Part shown: positions 31,166 through 43,078 of the stretch, in pieces
Layout of the letters: every line of letters starts with the position of its first letter
Position numbering within the stretch: the stretch's first letter is position 1
Source of the DNA: Cristatella mucedo
Taxonomy: Eukaryota > Bryozoa > Phylactolaemata > Cristatellidae
NCBI GenBank assembly: GCA_009760855.2
Contig: WPIO01000256.1
Location: 62,001-126,000, forward strand
Direction: 5' to 3'
DNA length: 64,000 nt
The notes under the pieces: generated by a model
Database searches by the model: none
What the model saw: the letters and a program-made list of their open reading frames with translations, nothing else
Told to the model about the DNA's origin: nothing
Position numbers and translations under genes: made by a program

Positions 31166-33300
31166 TTCACACTGTGGATAGAAAAAAGAGCCGTTTCTCA
31201 GCTGCTGCTGCACGAACTGGAATTAGTCAGGTACGTTTTTCAAAACACGCGTATTGCTCGACTTACTTGCTAATACTAAGATATTGCTGTGATAAAATAT
31301 AAATTTATCAATACGTAACAGATCTGTTTTTTGTATTTCACAGAGAAAAATTGCGGCGAATGTGAATACTAGCAATAAACGAAAAGTTGACGCAGAAAGA
31401 AGACTTTTTAAAGCATCTTGGACTGTAGACTATTTTGTAATGGAACGCTTCGGTGGGATGATTAGCCTAATATGCCAAGAAACAATTGCCGTTGCAAAGG
31501 AGTTCAATGCTAAGCGACATTTTTCAACAAAGCATGGCGACAGGTACAACAGCCTGACTGGTCAACTTCGAATTGATCGCGTGAACTCGTTGAAACAGAT
31601 CGTCATCAGACAGCAGTCATTGTTTACAGCAGTCAGCAACAAGTCTGAGGCTTCAACCAAAATAAGTTTTTCAATAGCTGAAGCTATAGCTAACGAGGGG
31701 GGAAGCATTTTCCGATGGTGAATTTGTTAAGGAATGCCTCAGGCTGTTTACTGGTGTGGTCTGTCCAGAAAAGAATTCAGAAGTAGAGAAAGTCAGTCTT
31801 TCTCATCAAACGGTTGCGAGAAGAGTTGACGAGCTCGCATCCAACATAGAAGAAAGTCTCACTACAAGACTTACTGAATGCGAATTTTATTCTCTTTCGC
31901 TCGACGAAAGCACGGACAATAGCGATACGGCTTAACTGTCGGTGTTTGTACGCGGAGTAACAGGAAAGTTTGTCATTATCGAAGAACTGTTGGATATATG
32001 TTCAATGAAAGGCACTACAACGGGGAGGGATATTTTGGATCAGGTCAAGTGGGTCCTCACAACATTTAATCTTCCTGAAACTAAATTGATTGGTTTAACC
32101 ACAGACGGAGCCCCTTCACTGACAAGTAGACACAATGGTTTTGTATCTTTAATGGTAAAATTAGTACCTCACAAAATTGTCAGTCATCACTGCATCATCC
32201 ACCAAGAACAGCTATGTGCAAAGGTCTTGAGCATGCAACATGTAATGGACAATGTAGTTTCAACAGTCAATGTGATAAGGTCTCGTGTGCTAAACCACAG
32301 ACAATTTCAGGCTTTCCTTGAAGAGTTGGGATCAGATCGTTGCGATGTTATTTATATCTGCCAAGTCCGTTGGAAAAGTAGGGAAAACACGTTAGCCAGG
32401 TTTTAGTCACTCGGGACGAAATAAAAACATTTATGACAGAAAAGGGAAAAGATGTTGGCTTCCTCATTGACCAGCAGTGGTTGAATGACTTGGCTTTTTT
32501 GGCGGACATGACCACACATCTTGCAGATCTTAATGTCAAACTCCAAGGTAAGGATCAACTGGTCCATACAATGTATGAGTGTATTGTCGCGTTTATGCGA
32601 AAGCTGAATCTTTTCCGGAAACACTTAGATCAGGAGAAACTGTTACATTTCACAACACTAGCAACAAGATCTCCCGAAACGCTGGCTCATATGAAGTAAT
32701 CCACGCTTGTTAGCACACTTGTTGATGAATTCGAAGAGAGGTTTCAGGATTTCCAACAACATGTGGATGAAATGAACATGATTAGTAATCCATGTAATAT
32801 TGATCCCTCAGATGCACCTGATAAAATTCCAACTCGAACGAATCGACATTCATAATGACAGCAATTTAAAAACTGCTTATGATCAGCATGACCTTGTTAC
32901 CTTTTACAAGCAGTATGTTTTATCAGAGTCTTTTCCTAACCTAGCCGAACTAGCTCGCAGGTATATTGCACTTTTTGGTAGCACGTATTGCTGCGAACAG
33001 CTTTTTTCCAGACTGAAAAATGTGAAAACAAAGACTCGAACCGTTCTCACAGATGAACATTTATCAGGAATCCTTAGATTGCCACATCCACTGTTGCAGC
33101 AGATGTCGAATTTTTATGCGAACAGAAACAATGCCAAATATCTCATTGATGCCTGCAGTGCAGAAGACATTGAATACCTGTGGCATTTAATAAATCCGAA
33201 GACATTACTATTATGTGAGTCCTTGTCATGTAATTTTGTAAGTTTTATAAGTTTTATAAGTTTCTGTCTTCATGTTATAATAATACAAATCCAAAAGTAA
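31166..33300 (+). pseudogene. hAT transposase, inactive
   Basis: An intron with gtacgt...ttcacag (31,231-31,343) is predicted before the main coding part. The frames read: 31,362-31,721 (ASWTVDYFVMERFGGM, N-terminal part), then frameshift; LTECEFYSLSLDESTDNSDT (catalytic-region DEST motif); 31,942-32,406 (GLTTDGAPSLTS and HHCIIHQEQLCAKVL); 32,433-32,699; and 32,800-33,300 with the C-terminal dimerisation block CCEQLFSRLKNVKTKTRTVL. Lesions: frameshift near 31,715, stop at 31,933, frameshifts near 32,404, 32,700 and 32,830. The motif order matches the GTF2IRD2/ZBED/EPM2AIP1-type hAT family. Confidence 0.85.
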
Positions 33301-33699
33301 AAGATTGGCCCTAATATCTATCGAATTATTTTCCAGGAAACATGATTACATTTTTATTATTTATTATTTTTAATTATAATTATGCTAAAAAATACTATTG
33401 TATTGCGGTTTATTGATTAAGTATAATAGTAATAGTCATACTAAATTACGGTCTTATTTTCAGATGCGGTCAACTATGCAAATTTACATGTGGCCCCCAG
33501 ACCTTTTAATTTTTTGAAATGTGGCCCCCAACGCAAAAAGGTTGGACACCCTTGATTTAATTGATGACGTCATTTGAATGAGCCCTAGGCTACATGCCAT
33601 TCATTTTATAACTACTGACCCTCTCAGGTCAATGAGCCAGCTGGGGAAATACCCAGCTGATAGAAAGCCAAAGGGTTATGTTGGCAGTTTTCCAAATTT

Positions 33700-33735
33700 A
33701 CCCCTGTATAAACGTCAAAGTAGCCAATCAAAATC
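33700..33735 (+). promoter_or_regulatory. Candidate core promoter: TATA-like and CCAAT boxes
   Basis: gtataaacg at 33,705 and agccaatca at 33,722, about 100 bp before the exon 1 ATG. The CCAAT box and its flanks are kept in the duplicate (37,853-37,862), where the TATA-like site reads gcataaaa. Confidence 0.35.
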
Positions 33736-33827
33736 CAAGCTCTGCTGCCGAGCTCAGCCTTTTACGACGTGGGGGCAGACAGCCATTCCTTACCGGAGCT
33801 GGACCCAGCTAGTCTGAGTGTGGCAGG

Positions 33828-33843
33828 ATGGCCGAACATATTG
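33828..33843 (+). CDS. CARD-LRR gene, exon 1 (start codon), copy 1
   Basis: ATG GCC GAA CAT ATT G followed at once by gtaagt, a full-consensus donor, with gcaggATGG as a good initiation context. Encodes MAEHI and ends in phase 1. The duplicate at 37,960 also keeps ATG, reading frame and donor. Exon 2 at 35,015 starts in the matching phase. A five-codon first exon is weak evidence by itself; conservation in two copies and the phase match are what support it. Confidence 0.5.
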
Positions 33844-35014
33844 GTAAGTTAGCTCCCAACTATACCCAGCCAGCAGTATGCTTACTTTGCACCCAGCGGG
33901 ACACAGTTAAAGCCACAGTTATGGCGAACCGTAAGCCTCTGAGCCTAAGTGTCATGCACTCGGTCTGTTTATGTCTTGTCGGTTACATCAGGTCAAGCAA
34001 TTAGTCTCGATTAGGACCGGTTAGGAACAGGTTTCGTCGATCGGGAGTATTTTAGCAATTACATAATTACGCTGGAGCGTTGCAACACTACCGAATAAGC
34101 CCTAGCTGGAGGAGCCGACTACATGGGCAGCTTTGGTGGACAGCAGCACGAGTTGCCAGACGGCAACTTCGTTCAATCTAGCAGCCAGCTAGCTGCTCGA
34201 GGCCGCCTGAGCTAAGAAAAAGAAGCTCCAGCTGAGGGGGCAGCAATCAGCCACTTCCAGGTCTGGAGGCAAGGGAGGACTGGAGCCGGAATGGTGTGCC
34301 ATTGTCTGTCCCAAGTTCAGGGGTCAAGTCTAAGCCAGAGTTTCAGCTTACCATTACCGGCTCGTATGCCAGAGCCTCAAGTCCGAGTATTATAAACCCA
34401 CCTTATGCATGCAATCCCTAGCGATGGTCCCGACCCGGAAGGCTGACTGCTTCAGCACGCCAAGATACGAGCAGCTGAGTAGTAGGTTAAACACAACTGG
34501 GCTGTCGAAGTCACACTTAGCCCTTGGTCGCCGTAGGTTCGTTGATGCTCTCCAAGCCTATTCTTTCTCATCAAATCCTTCAGCTGCAAGCTCTCTCAGT
34601 CGTCTACCTTTTATTTGCTCCCATCTGAACTCAAAAACTCGTGCATGCTCCTATTGACGACGACGAGTCCGTTATTAGGCTTATGTATTTTCGCTGAGTC
34701 GGTTTGGATAACTCCTGTGCCAGCATGCAATTATTGCCCTCTTTGTTTGCGAAGCATATTAGTCGGTGCATCACATACTGACCACTAGAAGGTCGGCACA
34801 AGCCTTCATTCTAAGCTGAGCAGGTCTGCACCAGTTGCCCTAGTCAAACCCACTAAGGTAAGGACTGGTGTCATAGCTAACCTGAGAGCTGTCCTTGTGC
34901 ACCTCCATGTGAGGAGAGGAGAATAGGAATGGGGAAATGAGAAGACGAGAGGGGTATAGGATCTAATCCTCTCTCTTTCTCTCTCTTCCCCGTCTTAACA
35001 AAGCTTCACCACAG
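33844..35014 (+). other. Intron 1, copy 1 (repeat C)
   Basis: Filled by repeat C. Ends with a long pyrimidine tract (ctctctctttctctctct...) and a cacag acceptor. No other coding signal. The segment 34,560-34,870 is almost identical to 38,955-39,265. Confidence 0.5.
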
Positions 35015-35056
35015 TGGGGCTCAGTAGTACACCAGCAATTGTATATGAGGATATTG
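35015..35056 (+). CDS. CARD-LRR gene, exon 2, copy 1
   Basis: 42 bp exon between a pyrimidine-rich acceptor (caccacag) and a consensus donor (gtaagt). It starts and ends in phase 1, encoding VGLSSTPAIVYEDI with the split codons. Joined to exon 1 it continues MAEHI; its last base plus the first two of exon A make Asp. The copy at 39,408-39,449 differs at two positions, both third-codon and synonymous, so the reading frame appears to have been kept under selection. Confidence 0.55.
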
Positions 35057-35217
35057 GTAAGTTATTTTAACCGTCAAGCACTCCAAGAGCTTATTTATCA
35101 ACGGGCAGCTTACCAACAATGCAACTATTCCAATTTTCTAGCATTGGTTGGGGCGTATAATGACTTTGGAATGGAGAGAATGGTAGTCTCTTTACTTGTT
35201 TTGCTCAATCTTTAGGC

Positions 35218-36310
35218 AGCTTTTAACACTGTCGACTACCAAGCCGTTCTCATGTACCTCTCTTCTCGCCTGGGCATCACTGGCTCTGCACGGCAATGGT
35301 TTAAGTATTATCTCAGTGGAAGACTCCAGTGGATTGATGTGAAATGGAAAATAATCGCACAAGGAAGTACTGGAGTATGGGGTACCTTAGTTCTCCTTGC
35401 TTAGTATTGTTCTTTGTACTGTTTATTTTTTATTATTTATTTTGTTTATTGTTGATTTGTACTGTTTACCCCTTTTTCCGGTGTATTAGTCAGGCACAAT
35501 CCAAGCGTTCTCATCAATGCAGATGAGACTTTTGTACCTTTGCTTCGATCGCTCCCTGCCCATCACTATGTCGACTTCCCAACTCCAATGCTGCATATTG
35601 TGATAGAATCGGCACACGAATGGCAGCAGCTTTTACAACTGTACGATGACTCGCTGGAATGAACGAAACCGACTGACTGGCATGAACGAACCAGGTGTGA
35701 TTCAAAAATTCAAAAGGTTAAGTAAAAAAAAATTGGCCCTGCCAGCACACACAACATTGAATCTTTACGAAATCTAGGTATCCTATTCCAAATGACCTTT
35801 CATTTGACGATCAAATCAGCTACACAGTAAGGTCTGCCTCCTTTTAGCTAAATACCATTGCTAAAATTCGTAGTAAGACATTGATAAGACATTGATAAAA
35901 TATTGATACCACATCTAAATTGGTCCATTCATTTGTGACGTTCCGAGTTTACTTCTGTTATTCACTGCGTGCTGGTCTACCGGCCCGTGTTAACATTGGT
36001 GAGCCTTGATGGCACACTAGGTAAAGCAGGTTCTTTCACTACCTCGGTCCCGAAGTTGTAGGTTGAATTCCTGAGGTGGCTGATCCTTTATCGACACTGT
36101 AAGCAGTGGTGATAGCCGTAAAGGCTCTTCTGTCGCTATAAAAAGAAGCTGTTTAATCAGCTAGGATTTATTTTATTTATTTATCATGCACTTCCTGCTG
36201 GCGCAAAGCTGCAACTAGGATTGTCTGTCGCAAGCCTCAAAGTTGACCCATTACAGTGCTTCTCGCCGACCTGCACTGGTTCACAGTCAAGTGACGCATC
36301 GACTTCAAGG
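35218..36310 (+). mobile_element. LINE-A remnant in duplication copy 1
   Basis: Plus-strand decayed RT sequence: AAF.TVDYQ..., SSRLGITGSARQWFKYYLSG, then fragments of the C-terminal domain (tgctggtctaccggcc) up to a break at 36,310. No long frame remains. Lies in intron 2 of the host gene. Confidence 0.75.
36001..36165 (+). mobile_element. SINE-B
   Basis: gccttgatggcacactaggt, B-box region gtaggttgaattcctg (diverged), gccgtaaaggctcttctgtcg and ctgtttaatcagctagg. Absent from the equivalent position in copy 2 (about 40,335), so it inserted after the duplication. Confidence 0.85.
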
Positions 36311-37398
36311 TAGCTAAAAAAAGAGCTAGCTTCTGTTAATTTTTTTTTAAATAAGAAAGCTACAATGTGGCCTTCCTGCTTCAGATTAGTGTTGATGTTG
36401 CACCATATTAGCTGGAACTTAATAACCGCCTAGCAGAAGTGACAGGCTAAAAGCTGCCCACGCCTTTTTAACCCAGGGAACCATTTTCAGGGAAGCAATT
36501 TACAGGAAAGAACCACAACCTTATCCGTTCAATCGTTTAACTATTATTGACAAGTTGAACTCAATTTCGGTTGCACGGTGCTGCAGCACCAGCATTCTTT
36601 TCGAAATGTACAGGAAAGGCGGTGTGCGATTTTGACTCCTAATCGAGCAGGATAAATGTGAAACAGCCTTTTATTGATCTTGAGAAAGGGGCAGCCGAAC
36701 CTTTAGTGAAAGAAACGTTTCATGCCTAAAATAATACTTTTCAGTTGCAAGTTTACGTTTTAAGGAACGCTACAGCTCGCTAGTACGAATATCCACTGCA
36801 AGTATCAGTAGCAGATTTACTGATACGACCTGTGATGACCCTACAAGTATAAACAACTATTCATCGCATTGGATACCAAATGAATATCACTTCAAGTAGG
36901 AACTATCCTCCAAACTCAAGTTTATCGGTTTTTACTCATTCAAATACAGCTGTTGAAATCGCTCTCCCTATTTTTACCTTTCTTCTCATTACCATAAGTT
37001 CAATCCACGGCCAAACTAAAAATGGCTGATGCTCATAAGCTTAAGTTAACTTGAGGCGTTCATAGCACGTCCCAGAAAACATTAGGCTTATGCGTTGTAG
37101 GCACGGCTTCACTCTTTTCCAGCTCAGAAGACTGAAAGAGTGAGTTTATGAAATCCACAGCCAAACTCATAATGGTGCCAGCTGCTTAGCACTATTCCTC
37201 AGCTCCAATACACGTAACCCCTCACTTTACTTGGCTCTCAGCATTTTTCTGTAGAAGCTTTTCTAGATATTTATCTACTTTTTCATTATAGTCTTCTCAT
37301 ACTAATCTACAACGACGACCGTTGAGGCTAACGCGACTTCTGCTGTAGGTGATAGTTTGTTGTTCTGGCAAACCATTCCCCCTAGCCTCCAAGATTGG
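36311..37398. other. No gene seen
   Basis: AT-rich intronic sequence without ORFs above 60 codons or recognised repeats. Confidence 0.5.
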
Positions 37399-37552
37399 AA
37401 ATAATAATACGTTCGCAAAGTACCCCCAGAGAACCAAATATCACTCCAGGCACATTACAGATGCTAAATATAAAGCATTAATAAATGTTACGTGGTACAA
37501 TCAGCAAGCAGCAGGCATACTGTAAGCAGGCCCAGGCACATGAAGGACGAAT
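37399..37552 (-). repeat. Diverged LINE-A 3' UTR
   Basis: aataataatacgttcgcaaag, cagagaaccaaatatcactcc, then the gcatac...cacatgaaggacgaatg block. An old minus-strand tail. Confidence 0.6.
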
Positions 37553-37959
37553 GTCGATTATTAGAGGTGGGCACTGTGGGTCAGACTAGCCGGAAAGCAT
37601 CGTTTATTGAATCGATAGCTCTAACTCCCTAACAAGGAGGAAAGTTGGCATCAGAAAGCACGAAAGTCAATATTTTAAGCACAGATTCGGCTATGCAGGC
37701 AATCCTAGTGAGGGAATTTCCCTCTTCTGCCCCCCCCCCATCAGGTTAACCTCCGACTGGCCGAGCCGGCTGGGGAAATACCCAGGTGATGCGATGCCCA
37801 ATGGGCTATCTTGGCAGTGTTCCAGAAGTTAGCACTGCATAAAAAAACAAAGTAGCCAATCAAAATCCAGGCTCTGCCATCAAGCTCAGCCTTTTGTATT
37901 GAGGGAGCAGGCCGCAATTCCTTGCAGCCGCTCGACCCAGCTAGCCTGAGTGTGGCAGG

Positions 37960-37975
37960 ATGGCCGAACCAATGG
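37960..37975 (+). CDS. CARD-LRR gene, exon 1, copy 2
   Basis: ATG GCC GAA CCA ATG G then gtaagt. Encodes MAEPM, phase 1 end. Differs from copy 1 in the last two codons but keeps start, frame and donor. It may be an alternative first exon of the same gene or the start of a second gene. Confidence 0.45.
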
Positions 37976-39407
37976 GTAAGTTAGCTACCTGCTGTATCCG
38001 CCCGCAGTATGCTTACTTTGCACCCAGTGGGACACAGTTACTGCCACAGTTATTGCTAATCGTAAGCCACTGAGCCTAAGCATAATTAATTTGGTCTGTA
38101 TATGTCTTGTCTGTTTCATCAGGCCAAGCAAATAGTCTCGATTACGACCAGTTAGGAGCAGGTTCCATCGTTCAGGAGTGTTTTAGCAATTAGATCATTA
38201 TGCAGAAGGATTGCAACTCTAGCAAATAAACCATAGCTGGAAGAGTCGACTACATGACAAGCTTTGGTGGACAGCAGCTTGGGTTGCCAGCCTGAAACTT
38301 CGCTTGATGTGACAGCTAGCTAGGTGCTCGAGGCCGCCCGAGCTAAGCCAAAGAAGTTCAAACTGAGGGGGCAGCAATCGCCCACTTCCGGATTTGGGGG
38401 CAAGGAAGGCTGGAGCCGGCTTGGTGTGCCCAACTATCCCAAGGTTCGGGGGTCAAGCTTAAGCCAGAGCCTCAGCTTACCATCACGGGCCCATATCGAC
38501 CTTTGAACGTCCACTGTGCCACTTGCTAGTATATCCAGTAGGAATCCGTGCTACCCTTCAGAGCTCCTCCCTCTTCCGCCCACTTCGTATTCCTGTAGCC
38601 TCGGCCCAGCGTTTGTTTACCGTTGGACCGCACCATGCAGAGCTGCTGTGCAGCTAAAAATAAAAGCTGTGCACAAAGCAACAGCTTATTTCTGGCCCGG
38701 TCGTCGTGATTACGCACCGGCACGAGCCCTGCATGTGGAGCAAACCGGTTCGACGGAGTTTGAGCTTCGCGGATTTCCAAAGTATAATGAACCCACCTCA
38801 TGCATGCGATCGCTAGCGATGGTCCCGACCCGGAAGGCAGACCGCTTCAGCACCCCAAGATACGAGCGGCTGAGTAGTTGGTTTAACCCAACTGAGCTGT
38901 CGAAGTCACACTAAGCTCTTTGTCACCGTAGGTTTGTTGAAGCTCTCCAAGCCTATTCTTTCTCATCAATTCCTTCAGCTGCAAGCTCTCTCAGTCGTCT
39001 ACCTTTTATTTGCTCCCATCTGAACTCAAAAACTCGTGCATGCTCCTATTGACGACGACGAGTCCGTTATTAGGCTTATGTATTTTCGCTGAGTCGGTTT
39101 GGATAACTCCTGTGCCAGCATGCAATTATTGCCCTCTTTGTTTGCGAAGCATATTAGTCGGTGCATCACATACTGACCACTAGAAGGTCGGCACAAGCCT
39201 TCATTCTAAGCTGAGCAGGTCTGCACCAGTTGCCCTAGTCAAACCCACTAAGGTAAGGACTGGTATCAAAGCAAACCTGAGAGCTCTCCCTATGCACCTC
39301 CATGTGATGAGAGGAGAATAGGTATGGGGAAATGAGAAGACGAGAGGGGTATAGGACCAAACCCTCTCTCTCTCTCTCTTCCCCGTCTTAACAAAACTTC
39401 ACCATAG

Positions 39408-39449
39408 TGGGACTCAGTAGTACACCAGCAATCGTATATGAGGATATTG
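39408..39449 (+). CDS. CARD-LRR gene, exon 2, copy 2
   Basis: 42 bp, acceptor caccatag after a (CT)n tract, donor gtaagt. Same encoded residues as 35,015-35,056 with only synonymous differences (GGG/GGA and ATT/ATC). Confidence 0.55.
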
Positions 39450-39604
39450 GTAAGTTAATTTTACCGTCGAGCACTCCAATTGCTTATTTATCAACGGGCA
39501 GCTTACCAACAATGCGACTATTCCAATTTTCCAGCATTGGCTGGGGCGTACAACGACTTTGGAATAGAGAGAATGGTAGTCTCTCTACTTGTTTTGCTCA
39601 ACCT

Positions 39605-40800
39605 TTAGGCAGCTTTTAACACTGTCGACTACCAAGCCGTTCTCATGTGCCTCTCTTCTCGCCTGGGCATCACTGGCTCTGCACTGCAATGGTTTGCGTA
39701 TTATCTCAGTGGAAGACTCCAGTGGATTGATGTGAAATGGAAAATAATCGCACAAGGAAGTACTGGAGTATGGGTACCTTAGTTCTCTTTGCTTAGTATT
39801 GTTCTTTGTACTGTTTATACTACCCCTCTTTCCGGTGTAGTAGTCAGGCACAATCCAAACGTTCTCATCTACGCAGATGAGACTTTTGTACCTTTGCTTC
39901 GATCGCTCCCTGCCCATCACTATCTCGACTTCCCGACTCCAATGCTGCACATATTGATAGAATCTGCACAGGATGGTAGAAACTTATTTTTCAGCAGCTT
40001 ATAAACTTTACGAGGATAAAATCAAGTGACGGAACTGAATGAACGAACAATGTTTGATACATAAATGTAAAAAGTTGTATACAAATTGGCCCTGCCAGCA
40101 CACTTAACATAGAATCTTCACGAATTCCAGGTGTCCTATTCCAAATGACCTTTCATTTGACGATCAAATCAGCTACACAGTAAGGTCTGCCTACTTTCAG
40201 CTAAATAGCATTGCTAAAATTCGCAGTAAGACATTGATAAGACATTGATACCACATCTACATTGGTCCATCCATTTGTGACATTCCGACTCGACATCTGT
40301 TATTCACTGCTTGCTGGTCTACAGGCCGGCGTTATCATTCACCTGCAGCTTGTGCAAAACTGCAGGTAGGATTGTCTGTCGCGAGCCTGGCAGTTGGATC
40401 ATTAAACTGCTTCTAGCTGACCTGTGCCGGTTCACAGCCTAGTGATGCATCGACTTCAAGGTTTTGTCACTCACTTTCAGGTCCCTTTATTTTCTCACTT
40501 CAGCCCACCTATCAGATCTACTCCCCCGCCAGGCTAAGCATTGTACCAGCCAATTTTTGGATTTTAATCGTGAACCTGTTTCTCGTAAAGCCTCAAACAC
40601 TTAGGAGACCGTGCTTTTAGTTCGTCTGCTCCTAAGCCTGGAACCCACATCTGAATTCCGCCAAGACAGCACCCGACTAGACTGCATTTAAATTGGAAGC
40701 TAAGCTCTCATCTATTAATCTTAGCCTTTGGTGTGTCTACCTGAATGGTTTTTGTATGCTTATGTGAGCTGAAACTGTACTTTCAGGCGACTAACCATAT
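39605..40800 (+). mobile_element. LINE-A remnant in duplication copy 2
   Basis: As in copy 1 but without SINE-B, and reaching further, through ttttgtcactcactttcagg to the 3' UTR (cgactaaccatatctgg). Frames are broken throughout. Confidence 0.75.
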
Positions 40801-40804
40801 CTGG

Positions 40805-41363
40805 ATGTAATCTAATGTAATGTATCTCCGTCAGTAACTCCACAAAGTCATAAAGACCATGTGGGCGTTACGCAGGTGAGTTTTGTATAGCACACTCACA
40901 GCCTAAGCGGCTTTCGGTACGCATTCGGTAGCCAACAGACTTTGTCTCACGCAACAAAGAGAAAGTGGGAAGCATAGCAGAGTTAGGAGAGAAGTTGAGG
41001 TAGTGAGTAGCATAGAAGTAGCAGTTCAGGACCGCTGAAAAAGATGTGCCACAGTCGGCAGTTGGAGAGTAGATGTCGTTGCGTAAGAATTGTGGAAGCG
41101 AGTTCCACAGTCTAGGACCTGCAGAGCTAAAGCTTCTGTCGCCAACTGTCTTTAAGCGGAGGAATGGGACAGCTAATTTATTGTCCACACAGGACCTGAG
41201 GGCGCGAACAGGCTGAAACTGTTGTAGCAGTTCAGCTAGGTATGAAGGAGCCAAGCCGTGGAGGGCCTTGTCGGTCAGCGTAAGAACTTTGCTCCGTATT
41301 CTTTGCTCAACCGGCAAACATCCTAGCTCTTTCAGCAAAGGTGACACGTGCTCAAACCGCCGC
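40805..41363 (-). mobile_element. LINE-B 3' part
   Basis: Minus strand, from tgtaatgtatctccgtcag through the 3' UTR into a 159-codon frame (41,347-40,868) whose first part is the RT C-terminal domain (LPVEQRIRSKVLTLTDKALH, GLAPSYLAELL) and whose end is read-through into UTR. Confidence 0.9.
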
Positions 41364-41465
41364 CAATGTGCATGTCATCCCTAGCCAAGTTGTGCTCGTT
41401 GTCATTGAGCATGCTACCACTAACCATTAGATCGTGCTTCCTTTCCAGCAAATGTAAAGTTCCCA

Positions 41466-41712
41466 TAATAATAATAATAATAATAATAATTATACTGCAC
41501 TTTATGAAGGACCCTCAAGCTCAATCTCTTTCTAGATGCTTTACATTTGCTGTAAAGACAAATGCAATTGAATGGTGAGTAATATCATGCTTGATAAACA
41601 ACATTAATGACATGGTTAGGGGTGACATGCACAGGGTCAGCATGCAAATCTGGTTAGTGGCAGCATGCTCAGCGTCAACAGGCATACTCACATGAAGGAC
41701 GAATCACAGAGA
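41466..41712 (-). mobile_element. LINE-A tail insertion, copy-1-specific
   Basis: (ATA)n, tcaagctcaatctctttctag, 3' UTR to gaaggacgaatcacagagatgg. The equivalent place in copy 2 (about 51,000) is uninterrupted, so this insertion post-dates the duplication. Confidence 0.8.
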
Positions 41713-42366
41713 TGGAGATTTGATTTTTCCGAGGGACTATGTTAAATGTACTTTTCTTATTTTTATTATTGAAGGAGCTAATTTTTATTAGGGGGTGCTT
41801 AACTCGCAAAGCTAAATTTTTCTTAGCAGTGCTTTAATTAGGCATGTGCTCAGGTCGCTTTGAACTAAGGTTCGGATACCTCCGACACAGATTAGGCACT
41901 GCGGTTACTCTTAGATTACTTTTGACTAAGTTCAGTAATGCCGGAATTTGGAAAAACAGCATAAAAGCCACAAATGCTGTCCCCTACTCCCAAAAAATTT
42001 TACAGTTGTAAAAGATAGTTATAAGAAGAGGTTAGTATTAGGGATAACTATTCAATATAGATAATGTAGGAAAATTTCTCAGTAAGCCACAGTGACATTG
42101 CTATACCAAGTTAGCTACAGAATGCAACGTTCAAAGACCTACTTACTTGCTGAAACCAAAATCACTTTCTAAACCTTAAAGGCCTACCCAAATATATTAA
42201 CAATTACTTCTGAGATATCCTGCCACTATTTACCTTGAATTTAGACATGAGAAACTGTCTTTCGAGCTGCAAAAATTGTTCTCTTCCGCATTTCAAACTT
42301 TGGCTGTATAATGTAACCACTACATGCAAATCTAATTTATATATATGCTTGTGAGTTTGTTTATGC

Positions 42367-42370
<4 letters not shown>

Positions 42371-42452
<82 letters not shown>
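42371..42452. repeat. (GT)n(GA)n microsatellite
   Basis: About 57 bp of GT followed by about 25 bp of GA. The copy-2 counterpart (51,650-51,700) is short and imperfect, so the repeat expanded in copy 1 or shrank in copy 2. Confidence 0.95.
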
Positions 42453-42453
<1 letters not shown>

Positions 42454-43078
42454 TGTTGGTGTAATATTTATGTGTATACAAATCTTGCATGAGGCAAATT
42501 TTTCGTAAGCTTCATTCCGAGCCGGAAAGAAACAAAATAATAGATCCTAGGAATAGGCCCACTGTGACAACTTTGGCACAGCATGGTTTAACCTCAACTC
42601 GAGCAAACCGTCAATTGCGGCCTGTTATGCCACTACATACGGGCATTGGGAGATTCCTGGTTGCTTTTCTGAGTCATTAACTAATCTTTGGCGGCTTTAT
42701 CTCCGTGGATATATAAATGTATTGCTACATCTGCAAATCTTGGGTTTGCATGACTTTTCATTGGCCAGCAATGACTGCAGGAATTGGAAGGCTAAGCTGT
42801 TTAGAACTAACCGGGCTTCTGACATTGCATCCATTTTCAAGCTGATGGGTGCTTTAATGATTATTACGTTCGAAATGCAATTGAACTGATGTTTTTTAAC
42901 GGTAACCGCCTTTTCTGACTAGCATCTCATTTTGAGTAGGAGATTACCATTTCTAAAATATTTTTTTTTACTACTGATTTACGACTGTAATTTCGGTCAA
43001 ATGATGGCCGATTTAGTACCCAGTACTGTATTTGAAAGCCATCTGCTTTGTACTTTAGCTTTCTTTCATGCCTTGTAG

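Larger units (their letters stand above)
29797..33554 (+). mobile_element. hAT DNA transposon (ZBED/GTF2IRD2-like), decayed
   Basis: The ends ctggggtgtcgaac (29,797) and, on the other strand, caagggtgtccaac (33,554) are hAT-type imperfect terminal inverted repeats, followed on both sides by GGCCAC-containing subterminal sequence. It encloses one transposase gene and a minus-strand LINE-A insertion. The expected 8 bp target duplication is not convincing (tagtaaat versus atttaatt). It separates virus-like sequence on the left from the host gene on the right. Confidence 0.8.
33600..36310 (+). repeat. Tandem duplication, copy 1 (gene 5' end and LINE-A)
   Basis: Matches 37,752-40,463: promoter, exon 1, intron 1 (repeat C), exon 2 and a LINE-A remnant in the same order. 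Identity is low in the first ~900 bp, very high at 34,560-34,870, and intermediate after that. A SINE-B at 36,001 is in this copy only, and ~260 bp at 38,500-38,765 is in the other only. Confidence 0.85.
37752..40463 (+). repeat. Tandem duplication, copy 2 (gene 5' end and LINE-A)
   Basis: Second copy of 33,600-36,310, offset 4.1-4.4 kb because of indels. Contains its own exon 1, intron 1, exon 2 and a longer LINE-A remnant. Confidence 0.85.

Noticed and set aside
33555-33562. 8 bp target duplication for the hAT element.
   Set aside because: tagtaaat on the left and atttaatt on the right do not match well enough to claim one.
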